From Pleodorina starrii (taxonomy: Eukaryota; Chlorophyta; Chlorophyceae; Chlamydomonadales; Volvocaceae), in assembly GCA_030267565.1 (NCBI GenBank), contig BRXU01000006.1, positions 4,328,001 to 4,392,000 on the forward strand: a stretch of DNA of 64,000 bases, in the 5' to 3' direction. The position numbers and the translations under genes are program-made. The stretch's first letter is position 1. The number at the start of each line of letters is the position of its first letter. The notes under the pieces are model-generated. The model saw only the letters and a list, made by a program, of their open reading frames with translations. It was not told the origin of the DNA and did no database searches. Shown piece by piece: positions 55,136 through 64,000 of the stretch.

Positions 55136-57312
55136 TTTGGTCTGGCCTGCCTGCTGCGTGGCCTGCCAGTACTTTTATTGGTCACGACATTGGATTTAAG
55201 TAAGCGCCCTTGATAGGCAGGGCTCTGCTTGCAAGTGCTACCGTAGATAGCCCATAAATTCAAAATGCTTGTCGACCTACCCTGCTTCGCCGATGGCGAA
55301 GCTAGCGCCGCCCCGCCATGCAGCCCAAGCGCAAGGGCGGCAAGTAATGGAGCGGAGCCGCGTGCGTGCAGTCAAAAATAAAGGTGTTGAGAGTGAGTGC
55401 GTGGACGTCGCTGTAGCAGGCATACGACAGTAGTACGACACTGTACGGCGCTTGCGACACATTAAAAAGAGCGAAAATGCGCTCTCCCAGCATCTCGAGA
55501 AGCCGTTGGCTCCTAGCCTGCTACAGTGTGTCGATCGCTCGCCTGCTGAATATACTACAAATAATATGGGTATTTGCGCAGGGAAAACCCGAAGGGAGCA
55601 GCAGCGACGGATGGGGCTCAGAAGCGAGCGAGAAACGATAAATGTGTAGTTCGGGTTACCGCACAATATCTTGGCCGGGGATCCTCAGCTACGATTTGTC
55701 TACCCTGCACTAGACGAGACCTCGGCGTTCCAACCGCTCCGAAAGCAGTGCAGGAAGCTTATAAACTGAATAGGCAGCCGCTCCTGTGACAGCTCAAAGC
55801 AGCCGCTCCTGTACTCCCAACTTGAGATGTTCTTTTGACCGACACAGCAGACGTATCACGCACGGTGCAGCACATACAGTAGTTGCAGAAGGCAGGCATG
55901 TCAGGAGCTTCGCAACGCTTCACAGGCGGTTGGCTAATCTAATAAGAGGCTAGCGAGCTGCTAGCCTGGCAGCTAGGGCTGCTACGAGCATGTCTAGCAG
56001 GATAGCAGGGCCCCCTGCTAGGCTCGCTCCTGCCAGCGTAGCAAGCGGATCTGGTACGTATGTAGCAGACTGGCCCCGGCTCGCAAAGGGGGACACATTC
56101 GGTGCTCGTCCAGATCTCGGGCCCAGCACTATCTAACAGGCTGGCGGGCTGGCTCAAGCGGGCCGTGCAGCCAGCGTCTTGGATGGTGTGTCCCGTGGGG
56201 CCCCGCCCGCCCAGCTTCTTTCGTAGCCATTATTACATGCGCGTGCGTCAGCACAGCGCGCCCCAACTTCCCCCACGACTGCTGCCGTGACTCCGTAGCC
56301 AATCAGGTAATAAAGGCTCCTTATGCTCGCTCCCGGCAACCCCATGGCTAGCTGGGAAGGAACATCCAAGGTCCAGGCGCATGATGTCCCTGCCTGTCTC
56401 TGATGAACCGGATGGAAACATGTCTCTGATGCATCGACCCACCCGACTCCACAAGCAATGCAGGTCCACCTGAAATCCCACTCTTATTACTACCGGTAAC
56501 ACTTAATAACCCCTGCCCCCATGCACCGCCGCCCTCCCTGCCGTGAAGCCCTACTGCCATGCATCAAGCGCCTCCCAGCCTACCGCATCGCACCTGCCTG
56601 CTTCCGCTTGCCAGACCCAATGCCATGCCAACACAACTGCCTGCTTGCTTGCTTGCTAGACCCGTCTCGGGCGTTGCCCGTCCCTTTGCATGTCTGCATG
56701 CACGCATGGCCCCCATCCAGCCACAGTCCACACCGCCCACCAAGTCCGACCTCCACCTACGTACGTACCTCTGGTCGACACCCGCGGTCGCCAAACTTAA
56801 CCGTTCAAAGCCAGCCAGCCCTGCTCAATAATCAAGCCCCGCCAACCAAGTCCATCCTAGCCCGGCCCAACATGGCCCCACCTACCAAGAACCTCACTCC
56901 AAGCTGTCGCCCCCAATCCGTCCGTAGCTGCTGCAGCGAGGCTGCGGCGGCCCTACCTTGCCGCTGCGGTTCGTTCGTCCTTCTTGCGGGCCGCCTTCGG
57001 CGCTTGGTCGACAGATGTTGGTCGACAGCCGCACCGCTTGACATGGCGTAGCATCCGTCACGCACTGGCGACATGCAAACATGCCAACAACACACATACG
57101 GTATCCATCCCCAGGTGGCAGCGCACACGTCGACGGGTCACGCACGGCAGTAGGCTACGTACACCGGACGACGGGAAAGGGATTATTTCGTAGAAATTCT
57201 GTTTTGTTTTGTCCACGTGGGCGAGATAGCACTTCGCAAGCACAACAACAGACAGACAGACACATACACACAAACAGACGGCGACATTCCTATTCCTGCT
57301 TCCGCTTCCTGC
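55136..57312. other. Intergenic stretch, no gene recognised
   Basis: The stretch contains a GCTAG-rich cluster (55945-56050), clusters of ACCAAGTCC-containing sentences around 56740-56890, and a CAGACAGACACATACACAC stretch (57250-57275). Open frames are short and without recognisable motifs. The right end is probably intergenic space downstream of the ZIP gene. Confidence 0.45.
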
Positions 57313-57317
57313 TTACA
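57313..57317 (-). terminator. Candidate polyadenylation signal TGTAA of the ZIP gene
   Basis: TGTAA is the usual poly(A) signal in Chlamydomonas-type algae. One lies on the minus strand about 350 bp past the ZIP stop. It is supported only by motif and position. Confidence 0.3.
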
Positions 57318-57663
57318 TGACGTTGGAACGCGAGATACCGTAGATGGCAAAAGACACAAGACAGACACACACACTGCGTTATTCTTCTTGCTCACATGAC
57401 ATCGACAAGCACGCAGACTGACGACGGCGGGGAGAACGCTTGGCAGAAAGTGTGCGTGCGGCGCCGCGCCGCGCCGCCCACCACCACGCCAAACCGCAAA
57501 GCTGAGGCAGGAGATGGCGCGTCGGGTCCGTGAATTCCCCGTCGATCGCTTGGTCTGCGGCTAGCTTCAACTCGGCGGGTGTCTCAAAACACCGACCGGC
57601 CTACCTGTGCGTGTGGAAATGCTGGGAATGAGATGAATCCACCTCGAAACGAATGAACCTCAG

Positions 57664-59476
57664 TTACGCCCACACCGCCAGCAAGCACATGGACGCAGTC
57701 CCCAGGCAGAACGCCAGGAACGAGGGCAGCCGGATGCGGCAGCCGATGCCACCGCCGCCGCGGCCGTGGCCGTGCCCGCACGGCACTACCGACCCGTGGG
57801 TCGCCGCAGGCGCAGCGGCGGAGCCGCCCCCGCCCCCGCTGCCGTCCTCGCCGGCTGCGCCGCCTCCGGCGGCGGGCGGCGGCCCGAGGAGGTACTTTCC
57901 CATGTCCTCCGCGACCAGCTGTACGAGCGAGATGTACAGCAGCATTCCGCCAGAGATGCCGTTGAGGCAGCCCTGGGCGGCTCGGGCGCGCGTGCTCTCC
58001 GGGTCGTACGACGCGGCGATGGCGATGCCTGCCGAATGAAGCAATAATGCACGTAAGTCGCGCGCAGGTGAACCCGGAGATTCATCACGTGGGCGGGCGG
58101 TGCGGTGCGGTGCGGGCCCGGAGATGGAGGGGGCAATCGGACAGGGCACGGGGGCCTGCTTTGCTCTGATGCGGTATGACATACCGGTATGAACTTTTCT
58201 GCAATGCACTTCTTTCCGTAAGTTCCACGCCAAACATTCCGTCCACGATAAGAGCTAACCGGCCCCCCGACGCGCCGCGGGATTAGCCCCCTCACCCATG
58301 GCGGCCACACGGCACCCCGAGCGCAACGAGGTGGTAACTAACGATCCATGATGCTGCCCGCGAAGCGCTGACTCGCCGCTTCAGTGCTCAAACGAACAGG
58401 CCGGCAGTCGGGCGCCAAAGCATAGCCGCCTCGCAGCCCGGGCCCTGGACCTCGCCCGCCCGCGCGACCCACCCACCCTACCGATGGCCACCCCCAGCGG
58501 GCAGGTGATGCTATAGGTGGCGACCATGGCGGCCGCCTTGCCGATCGAGAAGCCGCCGCCGTTGATGACGCTGGCCAGGCTGAGTCCCTCCAGCGCCTGG
58601 TGGAAGGAGAGCGCCAGCAGTAGCGCGCGGACCTGGAGGAGGGCGGGAAGGGAGGTTTAAGGGTTTTAGGGTTTTAAGGGTTTTAGGGTTGTTTAGGTTT
58701 TAGAGATTTTAGGTAGGTTTTAGGGATTTTAGGTTGGTAGACGAAGCGCGCGGACCTGGAGGACGAGGACGGCGGTGGGACAAGGAAGAAGCGGGCGGGC
58801 AGAGCCCGGAGCGCGGATTCAGCTTCCTGGAACTGCGAGCCTTGACAGCCGCGACGATCCCCCCGCGGCACGTGCGTGAAGCCACATCACGCTTCCAGCC
58901 ACATTTGCAGTGGCCTCAAGTAAGGGTTCTGCCCTGGCGCAAGCGCTCTGCGTACCTGTGAGAGGCTCGTCCGGTTGACCCCCAACGACAGCCCGATGAT
59001 GAACGAGTGGAAGATGCAGCCCAGCCTGCGCCCAGCCGAGGAAGGGGCAGTACGTCGTCAGTAAGAGCAGCAGGTCAGACAGCGTAGCAGGTCGGGCAGG
59101 CGGGCGGGAGGGCGGGCGAGCCTCAGCCGGCTCAGCCGGCTCAGTCGGGCGAGGCTCCCGGCCCGGTGCACTCGCCTGCCCTAACCCCCCCCCCAACATC
59201 CTCACCCCCCGCATCGATCCAAGCCGCTCACTCACTCGAAGAGGTACGCCACGATCCGCAGCCGCAGCGAGGAACTGGCCTCCGAGCTAGCCTCCACCGC
59301 CGACGCCCAGTTGGGGGCCGAGGCGCGGGAGACGCAGTCGTGGCAGTGCGTCTCGGAGGGACAGTGCAGGGGCAGCGCCGCCGCCGCCGGGGCGCCGGTG
59401 TCGCCGTCTGTTGCTCTCGGCGCGGCCACCTCCCCCCGCTCAACGGCCGTGCCGTCGTCGTCGACTTCGTTGCCAT

Positions 59477-59508
<32 letters not shown>

Positions 59509-61108
59509 GAGGAGGATGACGCGGAGGGGGCGGAGGAAGAGTTGCCGTGTTGTGCGAGGAGCGGCATAGAGCTGGCGCCAAGTGATCGAGGCAGCGGCAG
59601 CAGCGGCGGCGCCGTTGTGGCGGCGACAGGTTGCACGAGTGCCGGCCCGGCGGAGCGCCGCTTGAAGACACCACTCCCACCACCGGCTCCGCCGCTTCCG
59701 CCGCCTTCGACGCCTCCGCCGCCACCCCCGCCGTCGTTAAGAACTGCAACGGCGGCGGCAGGGCACTTCGGCGCCTCAACGCATGCCTCTGCGGCCTGTC
59801 CCGCAGGTAGTCGTTGCCCCTGCTCCTGTTGCTGCTCCTGCTGCTGCTCCTGCTCCTGCTCTTGCTGCTGCTCCTGCTCCTGCTGCTTCGCCTGCTCAGT
59901 TTGATGCTTCCGATCCGGTTTTTCTTGCGGCTGCTGCTGTTGTTGCTCTTGTTGCTGCTGCTGTTGAAGGTGTTGGTGTTGGTGTTGGTGGTGATGATGG
60001 TGGTGGTGGCTGCCCGCCGCGGGTTCACGGCACCCCGCGTGCGCGTGCACGTGCGAGGACCGCACGGCGCCACCGGTGTCGGGCACCACCTTCGCGCCGC
60101 GGAGGGCCGCGTCCCTACCCGCCGCATCCCATCCCTCCGACTCCTCCTGCCTCAAGCACTCCGTCGCCTCTGCCGGCAGCAGCGGCTCGCCAGCGGAAGC
60201 CCCATTGGCGCCGCTGCAGCCGCCGCCGGGGCCGTTTCGGTGCCTGTGACTGTGATTGTGGCTGCTGCGGTCGTGCTCGTGCTGGCCATGGCCCCCGCTG
60301 CCCCGGCCGTGGGCATATGCGTGGCCTTGGCTGCCCGACGGCGCGGGCGCGTGGGCGTGGGCGTGGCCGCCGTCGTGCATGAGGTGCGCTCCGTGCTCGA
60401 TGAAGATCATGATGAAGAGGCCCACCAGTACGCAGGTGCCCCCCAGAGGATAGTCCACGCCGCCGAGATTGACCAGCTCTTCGATAGCATCTGTGTGTGG
60501 CGCAGTTTGGGTATTTTCAAACTGGTCGGTTGGTGGTTGTCTTGGCTGGTGGGCCGCGTGAAAGGGCTGTCTGGGCTCTAAGGGGGAGTGTATGAGATGA
60601 TATCTGCGAGATAGAGGTGTGAAGGCGTGATGGGACTTTGCGGGGAGCGGGGTGTTGGGTTTGGGGCCCGGTGCGTCTGGGTTGCGCTGACCCTGTGAGT
60701 TGGTGATTTAGCGAATCGCGAAGGGCTGCCCAGGTAGACGTGCATGGGACCGCCCCAGCTTGCAAACGTGTCGTGCTACACCGGCGTAACCGGAACGAAT
60801 AGAAAGCAACGCGGCCCCGGCCCAAGAACCAACGAACCTGGCAGGATGTGCACGAGCGCAAGCGCCAGGATGACTCCAGCTGAGAATGCTCTTATTAAGA
60901 AAGTTGGAAGGCTGTCCTGGTTTCGCAGGGCCTTGATGAACAGTGGCGGCACGCCGCCAAGAAGTCCGGCGGACATGATTATAAACACGGCCGCAATGCG
61001 CAACCCTTCAGTCCTGTCCGTCGGTGCTGGCGCGTCCTCCACGACAACCGCTGTATCGTCCGTGCCATGCTCTAACCTGCCCAATAAAGCTCTGCTGCCC
61101 AACAACAT
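57664..61108 (-). CDS. ZIP-family metal transporter with very long His/Gln-rich loop
   Basis: Five exons join in frame (2112 bp, 703 residues): 61108-60838, 60490-59236, 59025-58956, 58632-58482 and 58028-57664, all GT-AG. ZIP proteins import Zn or Fe into the cytosol. Membrane segments are visible: LRIAAVFIIMSAGLL and IRAFSAGVILALALVHILP in exon 1, and CVLVGLFIMIFIEHGAHLM in exon 2. Segment 4 contains HSFIIGLSLGV (exon 3). Segment 5 contains HQALEGLSLAS (exon 4). GIAIAASYD, GGMLLYISLVQLV and FLAFCLGTASMCLLAVWA are in exon 5. Both His signatures of the binuclear metal site, HSxxIGxSLG and HxxxEG, are present. The loop between segments 3 and 4 is about 385 residues, with a His7 run, Gln runs and an Asn-rich stretch. 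The start is the first ATG after an in-frame TAG. Confidence 0.93.
58622..58763. repeat. Telomere-like tract in a ZIP intron, bounded by a 19 bp direct repeat
   Basis: 58655-58736 is made of GGGTTTTA and near variants (GGGTTTTAA, GGTTTTAGAGATTTTA). The Chlamydomonas-type telomere repeat is TTTTAGGG. The tract is flanked by the direct repeat AGCGCGCGGACCTGGAGGA at 58622-58640 and 58745-58763. The first copy contains the 3' splice site of ZIP exon 4, so the second copy duplicates that splice site upstream in the intron. Confidence 0.75.
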
Positions 61109-61562
61109 TCCACCCCTACCAGATCGGTCCCAGCCCTAAAAATCTTCAAGGTAAACGTTTGTGTTTATTCTTCAGCATTTATCACAATGCAGTCAATCGC
61201 ATTTTGGCTTGCAGGCTTCCGAGCTCCGACACTGACTTTTTTGTGCAGGTCTTGCAGTCACAGAGGTTCTCGCAATATCTTCTGTCATCAATGCAACGTT
61301 AACTCTAAGACGTGCGTTTGAAAAACGGAGCATGTATGGCTCCAACGTCAGCAGCAGGACAAACCGTCAACTGCAAGCATAACCTTGCCAGTTGCCACAA
61401 TCCCACAAAGTGGCCGCTAAGAACCGTCTTCGGCGATTCTAGGCTCCAAGCACCACAGGAGGAGGCTATCACGGCACACAACGGTGTCGCTCGTCGCGGT
61501 GCGAGCCCATTGGACGTTCCATAAGCTTGCGCAGCAACTACGCTAGCAGCGGCTAGGCGGCC
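61109..61562. promoter_or_regulatory. Shared upstream region of the divergent ZIP and glycerol kinase genes
   Basis: The two start codons face away from each other and are 454 bp apart. The interval must therefore hold both promoters and 5' UTRs. I see no clear TATA box or named regulatory element. Confidence 0.5.
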
Positions 61563-64000
61563 ATGGAGTTCACGGAGTGTGTAGCAGCATTAGACCAGGG
61601 AACCCAGTCGACGAGGGTCTTCATATTTGACCGGGACTGTGCACCGATCGCCTCGCACCAGGTGGACCTGCCCCAGATTTACCCCCAAGCAGGGTGAGCG
61701 GGCCAAGCAAGAGCAATGTGCCTTGAAGTGATGTGGGGGCTCCATTCAGCACATCGTATTTAATATCCCTGCGAGCGCAGCACCTTCGAGTCTCCTGGCC
61801 CATACCCCCCGCTAACGCCACGGTCCCTACCAAAACCTGCCTGCCGTCCCGCGCGCAATTGGGATGCATAATAGAACCGGCATGCGCGTTGGTGGACTTA
61901 TCATCATAAGATTGCAGGATAACAAGCGTAAGGTTCATGAGGGCGACTTCCGGCTACCCGCAGGTCCTCCTGCAAAACTGCCCTCGCTCCAGCTCCGTTT
62001 ACCCCATTCTTCATGTCTTTAAGCGTCCGCCTCGTGGTCCAGCTATTCCTGAATTCGTCGCAAACATGCGCTCCCGTGGCAGTTTTAGGGCTTAACCTTG
62101 CAACGCACTGACCCGTAGACCTTTCATCCTGACCTCCCTCTCAGGTGGTGCGAGCATGATCCGCTCGAGATCTGGCGCACCGTACTGGAGTGCATGAGCC
62201 GCGCCTGGGAGGTGGGTGGCGGATCGCAATCGGAGCGCGATGACCAGCCGAAACCTGAGGGATGTGGGTCGGCCGGGGTCGGGGAGCGCCAACGTGTCGT
62301 TGGGGCGGCAAGCCGAGGGAGCTGGACAATTGCTTTGCGTGGGTATTATAGAGCTGTGGAGGTTGATCCGTGGGATGTGGGTCGTGCGCGGCGCTGCCAC
62401 GGTAGCTGACCCGAGGCACGGTGGTGCAGCTTGAGTACAGGGCACGCGTTGCGGCACGTCCATGCGACAGGTCGATGTGGGTCGAGGATTATGGGTGGGG
62501 AATGAGGGATGTCTGTGTAACACGGCGTTGACCTTGATACTGATCTGGGTCAGCGTGGCTGCGCCGGGGCTGCACCGGACCTTATGCAGATCCGCTGTCT
62601 TTCCTTTGAAAACAGCTGCAGGTGCAGCCCTGAGTCTCTAAACCCCGATGGTCTGGCCACGACGGCCCCGTTCCATTGGCATGGCGTCCTGGCGTGCCGC
62701 CTCCCGGCATTCGCGCGAGCTGCAATTCCGCTTCGACATTGAAGACGCGTATCTATCCAAGAGCTCCCGCGCAGTGCAACCTAGCCCCCAAACTGTCGCC
62801 TTGCGTCGCCTCCGTTCCACCGCTGCGATTTCACTTTTTGTCGGCCCTCCAAAACCTCCTCCCAACTGCCGCCACCCACAGGACGCCCAGCAGCGCGTGG
62901 TGTCCTCCGGGCGGCCTCCCCTGCGAATGGTGGCACTGGGGATCACCAATCAGGTGGGCATTGCCTGGGCATCGGTACGGTACGGAAGGGAACAATAATT
63001 AGATCTGGAGTAATAAGTTCAAAAAGAACATACCTGGGTCAGGGTGTGGGGCACTACCTTGGTAACGGTGTGGAGAATTACTTTCTCGGTGGGGAGCGCC
63101 GCCATCCAGGGCCGCCACGATCTGAGGCGGCGAGGGAATCTATGGAAGCCCGGCCGGGGCGAGGGGCTGGCCCGCGCAGTCGTAGAGATTCCATTCGCTG
63201 CCTATGTTGGCTGCGCGGCGCGTTCCTGGCCGGCAAGAGGTTGGCCGCGTCGCTTGGCGGGCTGCGTTGAGTGGACAAGGGGCGTGTGGGCAGGCCGTGC
63301 CGCTGCCGCCCGCCCTTGTCCTGCCAGGCGCGCGCCCCCGCTTCCCGCAGTCGCTCGATAGGGGGTCCCCAGTCCCCCGCCCCTTGAGTCCATCCCGTCG
63401 CGCGGAATTGGCTTCGCTGCGCTTCCTCACATTCCCCTCCACCGTGCCCTCTGCCGTCCTCCCGGTGGCGTAGCGCGAGACCACGGTGGTGTGGAGCCGA
63501 ACCACGGGTCGGCCGCTGCACAACGCCATTGTGTGGCTGGACAACCGTACCAGGTGGCTGCAGAGGCGGTTGGGTGGGACCGGCAAGGGCTTGGGAGTTC
63601 TTGGTTAGAGGTTCTTAAGGCAGTGCAACACAGTAGCCTCCACCAATTACCGCCAACGCCGTTCGGACCCCAAGACAGATGCCCGCTCTCAATCCACAGC
63701 AGCATGTTATTGTGCTCGAGTCAAGGGTTGTTCAGGGCGTCGACGTCTATCCCAGGCGTCCTAGGTGCACACACGAATGTGGGTCGGCCTGGCGGGGGAC
63801 ATTCGCCAGAGTCGCCTCGGTTCGCTGCGGTGGTTACCCTTATTCGGCCCTGTCGACACGCCGCGAAACTGTGTGACGTATGCCGACTCACGGCGGACTC
63901 ATTGTGTCATTCGACCCGCCACCCAACCCGCAGTGAGCTGTGCGACCAGCTCGCCGCTGCGCACGGCGGCCGCGACGCGTTCCGCGCCGTCACCGGCCTT
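61563..64000 (+). CDS. GK: Glycerol kinase (FGGY family), N-terminal part
   Basis: The enzyme phosphorylates glycerol to glycerol 3-phosphate with ATP in the cytosol. Exons are 61563-61693, 62145-62211, 62882-62953, 63474-63553 and 63934 to beyond the window, with all boundaries GT-AG and phases consistent. The visible N-terminus has the FGGY phosphate-binding start [11 protein letters not shown] (commonly DQGTTSSR), the [11 protein letters not shown] stretch, LGITNQRETTVVW, and [16 protein letters not shown] followed by DAFRAVTGL. These are the glycerol kinase signatures that distinguish it from other FGGY sugar kinases. The start is the first ATG after an in-frame TAG nine bases upstream. 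Exon 4 uses the donor after ACCAG at 63553; reading through it would give an early stop. The C-terminal ATPase half lies outside the window. Confidence 0.93.

Noticed and set aside
54943..55203. 86-codon plus-strand frame starting MPRRRAML
   Set aside because: It overlaps an interspersed element and has no motif, paralogue conservation or splice context.
59814..60581. 255-codon plus-strand frame with Leu runs
   Set aside because: It is the opposite-strand shadow of the Gln/His-rich loop of the ZIP exon.

Overview
The window is nuclear DNA from a green alga, most likely a chlorophycean of the Chlamydomonas/Volvox kind. The evidence is spliced genes with GT-AG introns, extracellular proteins with SPPPP-type rods, a dual-endonuclease LINE of the Dualen/RandI kind known from Chlamydomonas, a TTTTAGGG telomere-like tract inside an intron, and a spliced plant-like ZIP transporter. 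The species is not identified.

The left part (1-17.9 kb, 'copy A') and the middle part (about 40.9-52.8 kb, 'copy B') are direct-orientation paralogous segments. Each carries a multi-exon gene for a secreted, modular wall or matrix protein. Copy B shows a SUEL-type galactose-binding lectin exon with a proline-rich rod, then three two-exon beta-sandwich-like modules, then cysteine-rich exons. Copy A enters the window already inside the gene. It lacks the first module, has an exon split by about 1.1 kb of inserted DNA that contains a 408 bp hAT-type MITE, and has a nonsense codon. Copy B has a frameshift in the same exon, so both genes look damaged.

Copy A also contains an almost complete 9.5 kb LINE on the minus strand (6989-16457). 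It encodes, in order, a Josephin-like cysteine protease, an APE endonuclease, reverse transcriptase, a chromodomain-like stretch, RNase H and a restriction-like endonuclease. Three frameshifts interrupt the reading frame, two of them at C6 runs. Copy B holds a 5'-truncated 1.6 kb sister insertion (47844-49481) at a different site. Each paralogue keeps the empty site of the other's insertion, so both insertions came after the segmental duplication.

Between the paralogues, 21.3-40.6 kb is a composite macrosatellite. It is built from C-rich minisatellite, CCGAAA/CCGCAA hexamer arrays, CAGCCAGG arrays and a conserved module of about 0.4 kb with tRNA-like B boxes. These have been amplified by segmental duplications of about 12 kb, 4 kb, 2.17 kb and 0.66 kb. 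The long open frames in it are by-products of low complexity.

Copy B ends in a large inverted repeat (52.3-53.3 kb). From 53.3 to 57.6 kb I recognise no gene. The last 6.4 kb is ordinary gene space: a five-exon ZIP metal transporter on the minus strand (57664-61108) with a very long His/Gln/Asn-rich loop, and a divergently transcribed glycerol kinase (61563 to beyond the window end).
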